DNA from: Spirochaetia bacterium
GTDB taxonomy: Bacteria; Spirochaetota; Spirochaetia; Sphaerochaetales; Sphaerochaetaceae
Direction of reading: 5' to 3'
DNA: 42,113 nucleotides
Assembly (NCBI GenBank): GCA_900769955.1
Contig: CAAGIP010000093.1
Span: 1-42,113 of the forward strand
Of the stretch, positions 32,568-40,532 are shown in pieces. Position numbers and translations under genes: made by a program. Below the pieces are notes generated by a model that was not told where the DNA came from, searched no databases, and saw only the letters and a list, made by a program, of their open reading frames with translations. Positions within the stretch are counted from its first letter, which is position 1, and the number at the start of each line of letters is the position of its first letter.

Positions 32568-33505
32568 TGGATCTTAAGAGTGAGGAAAACTTCGGGGAGG
32601 TCAGGCAGGTATTCCGTACCGAGGAGTTCGAAGGACCGCTGGACCTCCTCCTCTACCAGATACAGAAGGCAGAGGTTAACATCTACAACATACCCATAGC
32701 CGAGATCACGGAACAGTTCATCGGCTATATCAACACACATAAAACAACACTGAGGAATCTTGCCGACTTCTACCGTATGGCCGCGGACCTGCTGTACATC
32801 AAGTCAAGGATGCTGCTGCCGGTCGAAGTTGAATTCGATGAAGAGTACGAGGATCCGAGACGGGAACTTGTAGACAGGCTCCTTGACTACCAGAAGTTCA
32901 GAAAATACACGGACCTGCTGATGGGAGTGGCAACGAGTGACAGCTTCTACATCCCGAGGCATGAAAATCTTTTCGCGCTACCGTTCGACGATGCAGATCT
33001 CTTCAAAGGCGTAACGCTCCAGACGCTTCTGGACACATACAGGTCCCTTGTCGAACAGATTGCTCCGAACAAGATATTCAACGTCTATGAGGAAGTGACA
33101 GTCAAGGAAAAGATCGCACTCATGCAGGAGCTACTCGAGACAAAGGGAACGATAACGCTATCCGACCTGATAGTGGATCCAACCAATCCGCTTCACATCA
33201 TATGCTCATTCATGGCGATTCTCGAATCATGCAAATTCGGCATGATCGTGATAAGGCAGGATGAAACGTATGGAGAGATAACCATAAACGCAAAACCGCT
33301 TGATTTCGATACCCGTGATGCCGACGAGGTAGACAGGGCATATGACGAGATCGTCGAGCACGGTCTTGAGGATGCCGATGATTTCTCCATCCTTACAGAT
33401 GAGGCAAAGGAAAGACTGGAGGAAGAAGAGGAAGGGGAAAGCCCTCGGGAAGATGAATACATAGGAGATGAGGAAAACCTGCTTGATGATGAGGAGGATG
33501 AGTGA
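32567..33505 (+). CDS. scpA: Segregation and condensation protein A
   Basis: A 312-residue kleisin that bridges the SMC dimer with ScpB in chromosome compaction and segregation. The N-terminal SMC-neck binding part has the family signature FEGPLDLLLYQIQKAEVNIYNIPIAEIT, and the C-terminal winged helix lies near residues 185-235. Residues from about 265 to the end form a strongly acidic tail (EEEEEGESPREDEYIGDEENLLDDEEDE), an extension beyond the usual 250 or so residues. The start overlaps the recA stop. There is no smc gene in the window. Confidence 0.94.
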   Translation: MDLKSEENFGEVRQVFRTEEFEGPLDLLLYQIQKAEVNIYNIPIAEITEQFIGYINTHKTTLRNLADFYRMAADLLYIKSRMLLPVEVEFDEEYEDPRRELVDRLLDYQKFRKYTDLLMGVATSDSFYIPRHENLFALPFDDADLFKGVTLQTLLDTYRSLVEQIAPNKIFNVYEEVTVKEKIALMQELLETKGTITLSDLIVDPTNPLHIICSFMAILESCKFGMIVIRQDETYGEITINAKPLDFDTRDADEVDRAYDEIVEHGLEDADDFSILTDEAKERLEEEEEGESPREDEYIGDEENLLDDEEDE

Positions 33506-33507
33506 GG

Positions 33508-34059
33508 ATGAGTGACGATGCAAGATGCGTGGAAGCAATTCTCTTCATTGAGAATGAGTCCCTGACTGTTGAAAAGCTTTCGCAGATGGCAGGTCTTGAC
33601 GAAAAGGCATGCAGGAAGGCACTGAAGGAACTTAAGACACATTATGAAAAGGAAGGCCATGGACTCTTTCTGAAGGAAAACGAGGATGAGACCGTGTGCT
33701 TTGCACCGTGTCCCGACCTCTATGACAGGCTCCGTCAGACCTATGGACGGAAAGTTGACAGAAGACTTTCACGCGCAGCTCTGGAAACGCTTTCCATAGT
33801 GGCATACTCACAGCCCATAACAAGGAAGGAAATCGATAACATCAGAGGAGTTACCTCCGACACGATAGTGCGCCTTCTCAGGGACAGGGAATACATTAAG
33901 ATCGTCGGAAGGAAGGACGTGCAGGGGCATCCCTGTCTCTACGGTACCAGCAGGAAATTCCTCTTTGAGTTCGGTCTTCAGTCAATAAGTGATTTGCCTA
34001 AGCTCTCCGATATTGATAGAATGCGGTTTGAGACAGGTGAAGGAGAAGAAAGGAAATGA
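33508..34059 (+). CDS. scpB: Segregation and condensation protein B
   Basis: A 183-residue ScpB with two winged-helix domains that bind the middle of ScpA. The N-terminal half starts CVEAILFIENESLTVEKLSQM, and the second domain has LSRAALETLSIVAYSQPITRKEIDNIRGV, the best conserved region of the family. ATG at 33508 is taken as the start because GGAGG (33493-33497) lies ten bases away. GTG at 33502 is the alternative and would overlap the scpA stop. The stop overlaps rluB by ATGA. Confidence 0.94.
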   Translation: MSDDARCVEAILFIENESLTVEKLSQMAGLDEKACRKALKELKTHYEKEGHGLFLKENEDETVCFAPCPDLYDRLRQTYGRKVDRRLSRAALETLSIVAYSQPITRKEIDNIRGVTSDTIVRLLRDREYIKIVGRKDVQGHPCLYGTSRKFLFEFGLQSISDLPKLSDIDRMRFETGEGEERK

Positions 34060-34874
34060 TTGAATATCCCATCAGGCTTCAGGCATATCTGGCCAAGTGC
34101 GGATGCGGCTCCAGAAGATGGTGTGAGGAGCTGATAAAGGACGGACGCGTCATGGTGAACAACAGAACGGTCCGTGAAATGGGCGTAAAGGTCAATGCAG
34201 ATGACATAGTACAGGTCGATACCGAAACGGTAGAGCCCGTGGAGAAGACATATTACATCGCACTGAATAAGCCAAAGGGCTATGTATGCACCAACTTCGA
34301 TCCCAATGAGACGAAGTACGCACGCGAGCTCATCCAGATAAGGGACCAGAACCTGCTTTTCAATGTGGGGCGTCTTGACAGGGACTCCAACGGGCTCATC
34401 CTTTTCACGAATGACGGTGACTTTGCCAACCGCGTCATGCACCCGAGAGAGGAGATCGAGAAGGAATATCTCGTTCACCTTGACAGGATGTGCACGGTCG
34501 AGGATCTTAACAAGGCACTGAAAGGACTCTACATTGACATGGATAAGCCCTACAGGATCAAGTCATATGAATTTGTTCCAAGACGTAAGGACTATATCAG
34601 GGTTGTGCTCATCGAGGGCAAGAACAGGGAGATCAGGAAGATATTCTCATACCTCGGCTATGACGTGAAAGGACTTACCAGAGTCAGGATCGGATGCATC
34701 CAGCTCGGCAACATGCTTCCCGGCGAGTACAGGGATCTGACAAAGAAGGAAATTGAGGGCCTTCTGGCAGGAAAGACAACACTCGTTGAAAGGAAAAAGT
34801 TCGGTGCCGCCCTGAAGAGGGAGCAGGCAGCAAAGCGTGCTGCAAGGGAGAAGAGAAATGACAGTGGCAATTGA
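34056..34874 (+). CDS. rluB: 23S rRNA pseudouridine synthase, RluB/RsuA family
   Basis: A 272-residue pseudouridine synthase. An N-terminal S4 RNA-binding domain (RLQAYLAKCGCGSRR, residues 7-21 on) precedes the catalytic domain, whose aspartate is D108 in GRLDRDSNGLILFTNDG. The C-terminal KNREIRKIFSYLGYDVKGLTRVRIG motif is characteristic. RluB modifies U2605 of 23S rRNA in E. coli. The sister enzymes RluE, RluF and RsuA share these motifs, so the exact site is inferred from the scpB neighbourhood, a common pairing. The basic tail ends in ERKKFGAALKREQAAKRAA. The 3' end overlaps cmk by 17 bases. Confidence 0.9.
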   Translation: MIEYPIRLQAYLAKCGCGSRRWCEELIKDGRVMVNNRTVREMGVKVNADDIVQVDTETVEPVEKTYYIALNKPKGYVCTNFDPNETKYARELIQIRDQNLLFNVGRLDRDSNGLILFTNDGDFANRVMHPREEIEKEYLVHLDRMCTVEDLNKALKGLYIDMDKPYRIKSYEFVPRRKDYIRVVLIEGKNREIRKIFSYLGYDVKGLTRVRIGCIQLGNMLPGEYRDLTKKEIEGLLAGKTTLVERKKFGAALKREQAAKRAAREKRNDSGN

Positions 34875-35499
34875 CGGACCTGCAGGATGCGGAAAGAGTA
34901 CGATTGCAAAGCTTATTGCAAAAAGACTCGGATTCTACTTTCTCAACACAGGTTCCTTCTACAGGGCAGTGACTTATGCACACCTTAAAAAGGGCCTTGA
35001 TCCCAGGGACAGGGAAAGTGTGCTTGAAACCGCAAAGAGCATTACCATCACAGTATCCGACGGAAACATATGCATTGACGGAGATGATGTCGAGGATAAG
35101 CTTCACGGACCGGATGTCGACCTTAATGCCTCTTATGTATCCTCCGACCCAAGGGTCCGCGAGATAATTACAGAGAGAGTGCGCCAGATCGCTGCGGACA
35201 TGAATATCGTGACCGAAGGACGTGATACCACAACCGTAATCTTTCCCGATGCAGAGTACAAATTCTACTTCGATGCATCGAGTAAAGTAAGGGCCGAACG
35301 GAGGATTAAACAGCACCCGGAAGGACAGACTTTCGAAGAGGTACTGCGCCTCATTGAGGAGCGTGATGAAAATGACAGGAACAAAGAGGTCGGAGCCCTA
35401 AAAAGAGCAAAAGATGCGGTATATATTGATACATCTTACTTGACCATTGAACAAGTTTGTGAGAAAGTTGTTTCTGTTATGGGAAAAGATTTAGCATAA
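34858..35499 (+). CDS. cmk: Cytidylate kinase
   Basis: A 213-residue CMP/dCMP kinase. The P-loop GPAGCGKST is at residues 7-15, the CMP-binding region includes FLNTGSFYRAVTY, and the lid region lies near SSKVRAERRIKQHPEG. ATG at 34858 is chosen over 34837 because AAGGGAG precedes it and MTVAIDGPAG is the family N-terminus. It overlaps rluB by 17 bases and precedes rpsA, a pairing widespread in bacteria. Confidence 0.97.
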   Translation: MTVAIDGPAGCGKSTIAKLIAKRLGFYFLNTGSFYRAVTYAHLKKGLDPRDRESVLETAKSITITVSDGNICIDGDDVEDKLHGPDVDLNASYVSSDPRVREIITERVRQIAADMNIVTEGRDTTTVIFPDAEYKFYFDASSKVRAERRIKQHPEGQTFEEVLRLIEERDENDRNKEVGALKRAKDAVYIDTSYLTIEQVCEKVVSVMGKDLA

Positions 35500-35527
35500 C
35501 AAATGTTTATCATATAGGAGTAAAGAA

Positions 35528-37222
35528 GTGGAAGATGAAACTCAGATGACTGACATGCAGTCATTACTGCAAGAGCAGTATCTAAAGTCACTTGCGGGCA
35601 TTGAAGACGGTCAGATCGTAACCGGAACTGTTGTACAGTTAAATAACGACTATGTATTTGTGGACGTAGGCTACAAGAGCGAAGGAAAGATCCCCGTGGA
35701 CGAATTCGTTGATCTCCCGAAGATCGGCGACAAAGTCAACGTTGCCATCGTCAACAAGGAAGGAAAGGGCGGACAGGTCATCGTTTCCAAGAAGAGAGCT
35801 GATGCAAAGGAAAGAACAGAGGCACTCAAGGAAGCTGCTGACAGCAAGACCCCGATTCTCGGTAAGTTCCTAAAAGTCATCAAGGGCGGTTATGAAGTCG
35901 ACCTTGGCGCTGATTATAAAGGTTTCTGCCCGCTTTCAAAGGCAGATGTTGTAAGAGTTGAGGATCCTGAATCACTCATCGGCAAGACTGACTACTTCGT
36001 CATTGACAAGTTCCATGCCAGCTCAAAGCTCAAGAGCGTTGTTTCCAGAAGGGAGTACCTCGAGAGCATCATCAAGGAGAACAAGGAGAAGTTCTTCAGC
36101 TCAGTCCAGATCGGCGATGTCGTTCAGGGTGAGGTAAAGTCCTTCACTTCCTTCGGTGCATTCATCGACCTTGGCGGTTTTGACGGTCTTCTTCACATCA
36201 ACGACATGTCCTGGGGCCACGTCACAAGACCTAAGGATTTCGTAAAGAAGGGTCAGGTCATCCAGCTCAGACTCATCAACGTTGATCCCGTCACACAGAA
36301 GATCAACCTCTCCCTCAAGCACATGCAGGAAGATCCCTGGACAAACTTCGAGCAGCGCTATAACGTCGGTGATGTCGTAAAGGCTCCCGTAACAAAGATC
36401 ACATCATTCGGTGTCTTCATTGAGATCGAGCCCGGCATCGAAGGCCTTGCTCACATTTCCGAGCTTTCATGGACAAAGAAAATCACGAATCCGAAGGAGA
36501 TCCTCAGCATCGGTGATGTCGTTGAGGCAAAGATCCTCGGTTATGACCTTGACAAGAAGAGAGTCAGCCTTGGTCTCAAGCAGCTTGCTGAGAACCCCTG
36601 GGATACAATCGAAGAGAGATATCCCGTCGGTAAGGTCCTCAAGGGCAAGGTTGTCAAGCTTACCAACAGCGGTGCATTCGTCAACCTCGAAGAGGGTATC
36701 GACGGCTTCCTCCACATCGATGATGTTTCCTGGACAAAGAAGCTCAAGAACATGAACCAGTTCTGCGCTGAGGGTGATGAGATCGAAGTTGCAGTTTCCA
36801 GGGTTGAACCCGACAGCAGAAGAATCCGCCTTTCCGTCAAGAACCTTGAGGGTAACCCCTGGCAGGCTCTCAGAAAGAACCACCCCAAATACACAAACAT
36901 CACAGGTGAGATTTCCAACATCACAGACTTCGGTGTTTTCGTGAAGGTTGAGGGCGGTATCGAAGGCCTTATCAGCAAGTTCAACCTCGTCGGTCCTGAT
37001 CAGGAGTACGATGACAAGGTTCTTCAGGAGTACAAGGTCGGCGATCAGATCACAGCAATGATCGTTGAGCTCAATCCTCAGACTCAGAAGCTTTCACTCT
37101 CTGTCAAGGAGATGATCAAGAAGAATCAGGAGTCCGAGATCGCCAAGTACATGACAGATTCAAAGGATGATTCAGACACATTCTCACTGGCTGACATGCT
37201 CAAGGCTAAGGAAGAGAACTGA
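35528..37222 (+). CDS. rpsA: 30S ribosomal protein S1 (six S1 domains)
   Basis: A 564-residue protein starting at GTG 35528, with AGGAG (35516-35520) seven bases upstream. Six S1 domains can be counted. The first two are divergent (GQIVTGTVVQLNNDYVFVDVG and the one around KFLKVIKGGYEVDLGADYKG). Four canonical ones follow, with the repeated FGxFxx-GIEGLxHISELSW pattern. S1 binds mRNA on the small subunit and aids initiation, and six domains is the Gram-negative number. The cmk-rpsA order is conserved. A strong hairpin follows the stop. Confidence 0.96.
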   Translation: MEDETQMTDMQSLLQEQYLKSLAGIEDGQIVTGTVVQLNNDYVFVDVGYKSEGKIPVDEFVDLPKIGDKVNVAIVNKEGKGGQVIVSKKRADAKERTEALKEAADSKTPILGKFLKVIKGGYEVDLGADYKGFCPLSKADVVRVEDPESLIGKTDYFVIDKFHASSKLKSVVSRREYLESIIKENKEKFFSSVQIGDVVQGEVKSFTSFGAFIDLGGFDGLLHINDMSWGHVTRPKDFVKKGQVIQLRLINVDPVTQKINLSLKHMQEDPWTNFEQRYNVGDVVKAPVTKITSFGVFIEIEPGIEGLAHISELSWTKKITNPKEILSIGDVVEAKILGYDLDKKRVSLGLKQLAENPWDTIEERYPVGKVLKGKVVKLTNSGAFVNLEEGIDGFLHIDDVSWTKKLKNMNQFCAEGDEIEVAVSRVEPDSRRIRLSVKNLEGNPWQALRKNHPKYTNITGEISNITDFGVFVKVEGGIEGLISKFNLVGPDQEYDDKVLQEYKVGDQITAMIVELNPQTQKLSLSVKEMIKKNQESEIAKYMTDSKDDSDTFSLADMLKAKEEN

Positions 37223-37243
37223 TAATTTCTTCCATCGAGATAG

Positions 37244-37273
37244 GTTAGGCGGGGAAAACCCGCCTAACTGTTT
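37244..37273 (+). terminator. Hairpin after rpsA
   Basis: GTTAGGCGGG (37244-37253) pairs perfectly with CCCGCCTAAC (37259-37268) around a GAAAA loop. Only TGTTT follows, so the T run is short. Just 12 bases separate it from the next start codon, so readthrough probably supplies the downstream gene, as for the hairpin before rimP. Confidence 0.7.
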
Positions 37274-37285
37274 AAAGAGGTACAG

Positions 37286-37975
37286 ATGAAAGCTAAAGAA
37301 AACATTCAGGAACTCACGGCAACCGAGAAGGTTGCAGGTAAGGTTGAAGGCTTCTTCACCAAAAACGGCAAGCTCATTGCCATCATCGCTGCTGCAGTAA
37401 TCGTCGTCGTAATCGCAATCGGCATCATCGTCACGGTTACAGTCAACAACAGCGAGAAGAAGTTCGAGGCCATTGCAAAGCTTGACAGTCAGTATGTTGC
37501 ACTTGTTTCAATGGATGAGACAACTGACGAATACAAGGATGCAGTTTCCCAGTTCCTTTCAGATGCAGACGCACTCATCGCATCCAGCAAGGACTATCCC
37601 GGAATCAAGGCAAACTACCTTAAGGGTCTCTATGAGTTCTCACAGAAGAACTACAGTGAGGCAGCTTCCATTTTCGAAGCAGTAAGCGTCAGTGCAAACG
37701 GAACTTATCTCGGTTCCCTTTCACTCATGAACGGTGCAGCTGCTTATGAGAATGCTGGCAACCAGGCAAAAGCCCTCGAGTTCTATAACAAAGTTTGGGA
37801 CAACTACGGAAAGAATGCTGCAGAAAGCCCCAAGGCTCTCTTCAACATTGCAAGAATCTACGAGGAGAAGGGTGATAAGGAGCTTGCAAAGGCTACATAT
37901 CAGCAGCTCATTGATGAATTCGGTACAACCGGAGAATACGCAAAACTCGCTTCTGCAAGAGTTGTGGTATTATAA
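37286..37975 (+). CDS. Membrane-anchored TPR protein (YfgM-like)
   Basis: A 229-residue protein with a cytoplasmic N-terminus, one strong transmembrane helix at about residues 29-52, and an extracytoplasmic TPR region with three or four repeats (GLYEFSQKNYSEAASIFEAV, GAAAYENAGNQAKALEFYNKVW, ARIYEEKGDKELAKATYQQL). This topology matches the YfgM/ancillary SecYEG translocon group, which works with periplasmic chaperones. The match is to topology and repeat type only, so function is inferred loosely. AAAGAGG precedes the start. The C-terminus ends in a hydrophobic VVVL. Confidence 0.8.
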   Translation: MKAKENIQELTATEKVAGKVEGFFTKNGKLIAIIAAAVIVVVIAIGIIVTVTVNNSEKKFEAIAKLDSQYVALVSMDETTDEYKDAVSQFLSDADALIASSKDYPGIKANYLKGLYEFSQKNYSEAASIFEAVSVSANGTYLGSLSLMNGAAAYENAGNQAKALEFYNKVWDNYGKNAAESPKALFNIARIYEEKGDKELAKATYQQLIDEFGTTGEYAKLASARVVVL

Positions 37976-38008
37976 TACCTGAACAATAACTGCACACAAG
38001 GAGGATAT

Positions 38009-38779
38009 ATGAGAAAACTATCTGTTATTCTTATTATCCTCCTTATTTTTTTATCATCTTGCGGAATTCCCTCCCTCAGGGATTTTTCATCCACAGTCAG
38101 CTTTTCAGCAAGCAGCTACGATAAATCATTTACACTTAAATTCAACAGCACGGCCGTTAACGCTTCATATTTCACGAACGGCATGGTCAACAGTTCATCA
38201 CCTTCAGTCATACTGCTCTACACGGTAACAAACACTTCTGAAGACAAGGTGGCATCATCTTTCAGATCAACGTTCAACAAGGAAGCAAGGGGAGGGGGAA
38301 GCTATATAAACGGTGTACCGCTTACAGTAAGGCAGAATGACGGTTTGCTTGAAACAAAATACAGTGACAGTACATATAAACTCTATCCCCTGATTCCTGA
38401 AGGAAGAACGATAGCACCTCCTGCTTATACTCTCTCCAATGATGAGGATTACACCTTCTCATCACTCACGACTCAATCTGTTAAGTTTTCCTTTGACATT
38501 GAAAAATCAGAGGGTACTGAGGAAGGATATACGCTCTGGCTATACCGTAATAATGAAAAGTATCTGATGCTTACCCGCTACAATGGTGAGAACTTCAATG
38601 CAGATGGAAGTGGAATCGATTATTACGACTTTACGGATGGCAGTGTTACTTCGTCATATTATATACATATATATGCTGCGGTTAATGTCACGAAGAGCCG
38701 GTCATCAGATTTCTCAAATGATTACTGGACAGAGTTGAAATCAGTTGGAAACATTAAGATCGATGACAATCAATCATGA
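38009..38779 (+). CDS. Predicted lipoprotein, function unknown
   Basis: A 256-residue protein with a clear lipoprotein signal: a basic start (MRKLS), a hydrophobic core and the lipobox LSSC, so the mature protein begins at C18. The rest is rich in serine, threonine and aromatic residues and looks like a beta-sandwich or secreted all-beta fold. I recognise no family. AAGGAGG supports the start. It may be expressed with the TPR gene or from its own promoter (TATAAT at 37971-37976, overlapping the previous stop, with no clear -35). Its last 10 bases overlap the 3' end of the convergent gene on the minus strand. Confidence 0.8.
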   Translation: MRKLSVILIILLIFLSSCGIPSLRDFSSTVSFSASSYDKSFTLKFNSTAVNASYFTNGMVNSSSPSVILLYTVTNTSEDKVASSFRSTFNKEARGGGSYINGVPLTVRQNDGLLETKYSDSTYKLYPLIPEGRTIAPPAYTLSNDEDYTFSSLTTQSVKFSFDIEKSEGTEEGYTLWLYRNNEKYLMLTRYNGENFNADGSGIDYYDFTDGSVTSSYYIHIYAAVNVTKSRSSDFSNDYWTELKSVGNIKIDDNQS

Positions 38780-39279
38780 GAGGATGTCATCATACCAAGT
38801 CCGTCAGCCATAAGCGTGAGCGATAAAAGGATCACATGGTGTGAAATTGCTTCCTGGCTCAGTTCGATCAGCAGTATAAGCCCCATCACCAGTTCAATAA
38901 CAGAAGAGAGCAGTGGGATCAGAATCTTTTCCCCGTTTACCTTTCTTCCGATCTGAGAGTTTATACCGAAAACACCTTTGCTTACAGACATCAGGCCCCA
39001 GAGCACACCTACGATAATCGTGGAACGCTCCGGTGTGGCTATTGAGAAAACACCTGCGGATGCCAAAAAGAGGGCGATGACAAATGTATAGTCCTTACTG
39101 TTCTGATACTTCTTCCTGCTAAAGAAACCGAATGACATAAACCCACCGATCAGGAAGAGGATCACGCCAAGAACGACGTTGATATAAGAAGCGATTGCGC
39201 TGCTGAAAGCAAGCATGAAGGCACCTGTCAGGATAAGTATGGTGCCAAGTGAAATATCTGAAATCTTTCTTGTTGCCAT
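38770..39279 (-). CDS. Small multi-pass membrane protein (HdeD/DUF308-like)
   Basis: A 169-residue protein with about six transmembrane helices in three pairs (LGTILILTGAFMLAF, VVLGVILFLIGGFMSFGFF, FVIALFLASAGVFSI, IIVGVLWGLMSVSKGVFG, LLSSVIELVMGLILLI, HVILLSLTLMADGLGM). The pattern of glycine-rich helix pairs resembles HdeD/DUF308 proteins, which are linked to acid or stress resistance in enterobacteria. I would not assign a function. No ribosome site is visible before the ATG. It is convergent with the lipoprotein gene, and the two coding regions overlap by 10 bases. Confidence 0.72.
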   Translation of the reverse strand: MATRKISDISLGTILILTGAFMLAFSSAIASYINVVLGVILFLIGGFMSFGFFSRKKYQNSKDYTFVIALFLASAGVFSIATPERSTIIVGVLWGLMSVSKGVFGINSQIGRKVNGEKILIPLLSSVIELVMGLILLIELSQEAISHHVILLSLTLMADGLGMMTSSHD

Positions 39280-39357
39280 AGCTTATAAGATAGCAGATTA
39301 TCAACGTGATAAGGATCCTGTTTTCTGATTATTTTTATCAAATTAGTGCTCCCTAAC

Positions 39358-39385
39358 TTGATTTATTTTTTAAAAGTTGTATTTT
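39358..39385 (+). promoter_or_regulatory. Candidate ferritin promoter
   Basis: TTGATT (39358-39363), a 16-base spacer and TATTTT (39380-39385) lie in the AT-rich gap before the ferritin gene. Transcription would begin near 39392 and include the AAGGAG ribosome site at 39401-39406. I see no sequence I would confidently call a Fur or PerR box. Confidence 0.4.
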
Positions 39386-39416
39386 TAATTTAGGTTTTCA
39401 AAGGAGTCTACAGAAT

Positions 39417-39929
39417 ATGGATAAAAAAGTTTCCGATCTTCTCAATGATCAGATCAATAAGGAATTCTACTCAGCTTATCTTTATCTCGATATGGCTAAC
39501 TTCTACTCATCAAAGGGTCTCGGCGGTTTTGCAAACTGGTACGAAATCCAGGCAAAGGAAGAACAGGATCATGCAATGCTGATGTACAAATATCTCCACA
39601 ACAATGGAGAGAAAGTTACACTTGGTGCCATCGCCAAGCCAGATAAGACTTTCAGCACACTCATGGATCCTCTTACTGCAGGACTTGAGCACGAGAAGTA
39701 TGTTACCTCACTGATCAACAACATCTACGCTGCAGCAATCTCAGTTAACGATTACAGAACAACTCAGTTCCTTGACTGGTTCATAAAGGAACAGGGAGAG
39801 GAAGAGAAGAACTCTCAGGATCTCATAACGAAGATGGAACTCTTCGGAAATGATCCGAGAAGTCTTTATCTTGTTAACTCAGAGCTTGCTCAGAGAGTTT
39901 ATTCAGCTCCGTCTCTTGTACTTGACTGA
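39417..39929 (+). CDS. ftnA: Bacterial non-haem ferritin
   Basis: A 170-residue four-helix-bundle ferritin that oxidises Fe(II) and stores iron as a 24-mer shell. Ferroxidase ligands equivalent to E. coli E17, E50 and H53 are E16, E49 and H52, and the later glutamate (LEHEKY) and glutamine (IKEQGEEE) positions are present. It lacks the haem-binding methionine context of bacterioferritin. The symbol ftnA is by similarity; ftn would serve equally. AAGGAG lies about ten bases before the ATG. A terminator follows the stop, so it is a single-gene unit. Confidence 0.95.
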   Translation: MDKKVSDLLNDQINKEFYSAYLYLDMANFYSSKGLGGFANWYEIQAKEEQDHAMLMYKYLHNNGEKVTLGAIAKPDKTFSTLMDPLTAGLEHEKYVTSLINNIYAAAISVNDYRTTQFLDWFIKEQGEEEKNSQDLITKMELFGNDPRSLYLVNSELAQRVYSAPSLVLD

Positions 39930-39951
39930 GTAATCAGCAGACAGCATTCAT

Positions 39952-39983
39952 AACGGCAGGCATTCAGCCTGTCGTTTTTCTTT
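39952..39983 (+). terminator. Ferritin terminator
   Basis: ACGGCAGGC (39953-39961) pairs with GCCTGTCGT (39967-39975), one pair being G-U, around a five-base loop, followed by TTTTTCTTTC. An A-T pair extends the stem by one on the outside. Confidence 0.85.
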
Positions 39984-40532
39984 CAAATATCATTTATATG
40001 TAGAGAAATACTAAGATGAACGTTTCGCCTGTGTCTATGAACCCTATTTACATACTTAGATTACCCATCACAATTTAGATATAATGTAGATTCTGTCAAC
40101 TAGACTATGTAAAAAAAGGCAAACTGTTTATCACCTTTCTTAAAGCTATTTCTTTTATATATAAATAAATACTTACGCAATCAAGCGTACGGAACAGTCT
40201 GTTTTCTCATCAGAAAGCCATTTTGCACGCTTCCAATTGCTAACTGTAGTGGGTTAAGGTTTCTTTACCCATTCCCGTTAATAACTACAACTGAACCACG
40301 TAATTAATAGCAAACTAAACTAATTTACCATACAAGTAGGACAATTCTGTATCTGATTAATCTCTTTTCTCATGAGAGCAAAATATCTTACGATTCCTTA
40401 ATCCTTATCTAACCAACAGCGAGTTGGCTTATTACCGTTCGTAGTATAAACCTAACAACCTGATCAATAGATTATTAAGTGAGATAAGCTAATTTCATCG
40501 TTCGCCCCTTACTCCCCCACCCTATCCCTTCA
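39984..40532. other. Gene-free AT-rich stretch with clustered stem-loops
   Basis: No plausible coding region on either strand. Stem-loops cluster at 40177-40289. An outer stem GCAAT (40177-40181) with ATTGC (40236-40240) encloses AAGCGT (40183-40188) with ACGCTT (40227-40232). That in turn encloses a 7-bp hairpin, GTTTTCT (40201-40207) with AGAAAGC (40212-40218). Next to it, TGTAGT (40245-40250) and ACTACA (40284-40289) enclose TGGGTTAAG (40250-40258) with CTTTACCCA (40263-40271), a 9-bp stem with one mismatch. A smaller CCAAC/GTTGG hairpin is at 40413-40427. It could be a structured RNA, a cis element or decayed mobile DNA. I recognise no tRNA, rRNA or known riboswitch. Confidence 0.4.

Noticed and set aside
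40240..40290. tRNA or tRNA-like gene in the gene-free stretch
   Set aside because: Stem-loops are present, but there is no T-loop GTTCGAnTC signature, anticodon arm or acceptor pairing.
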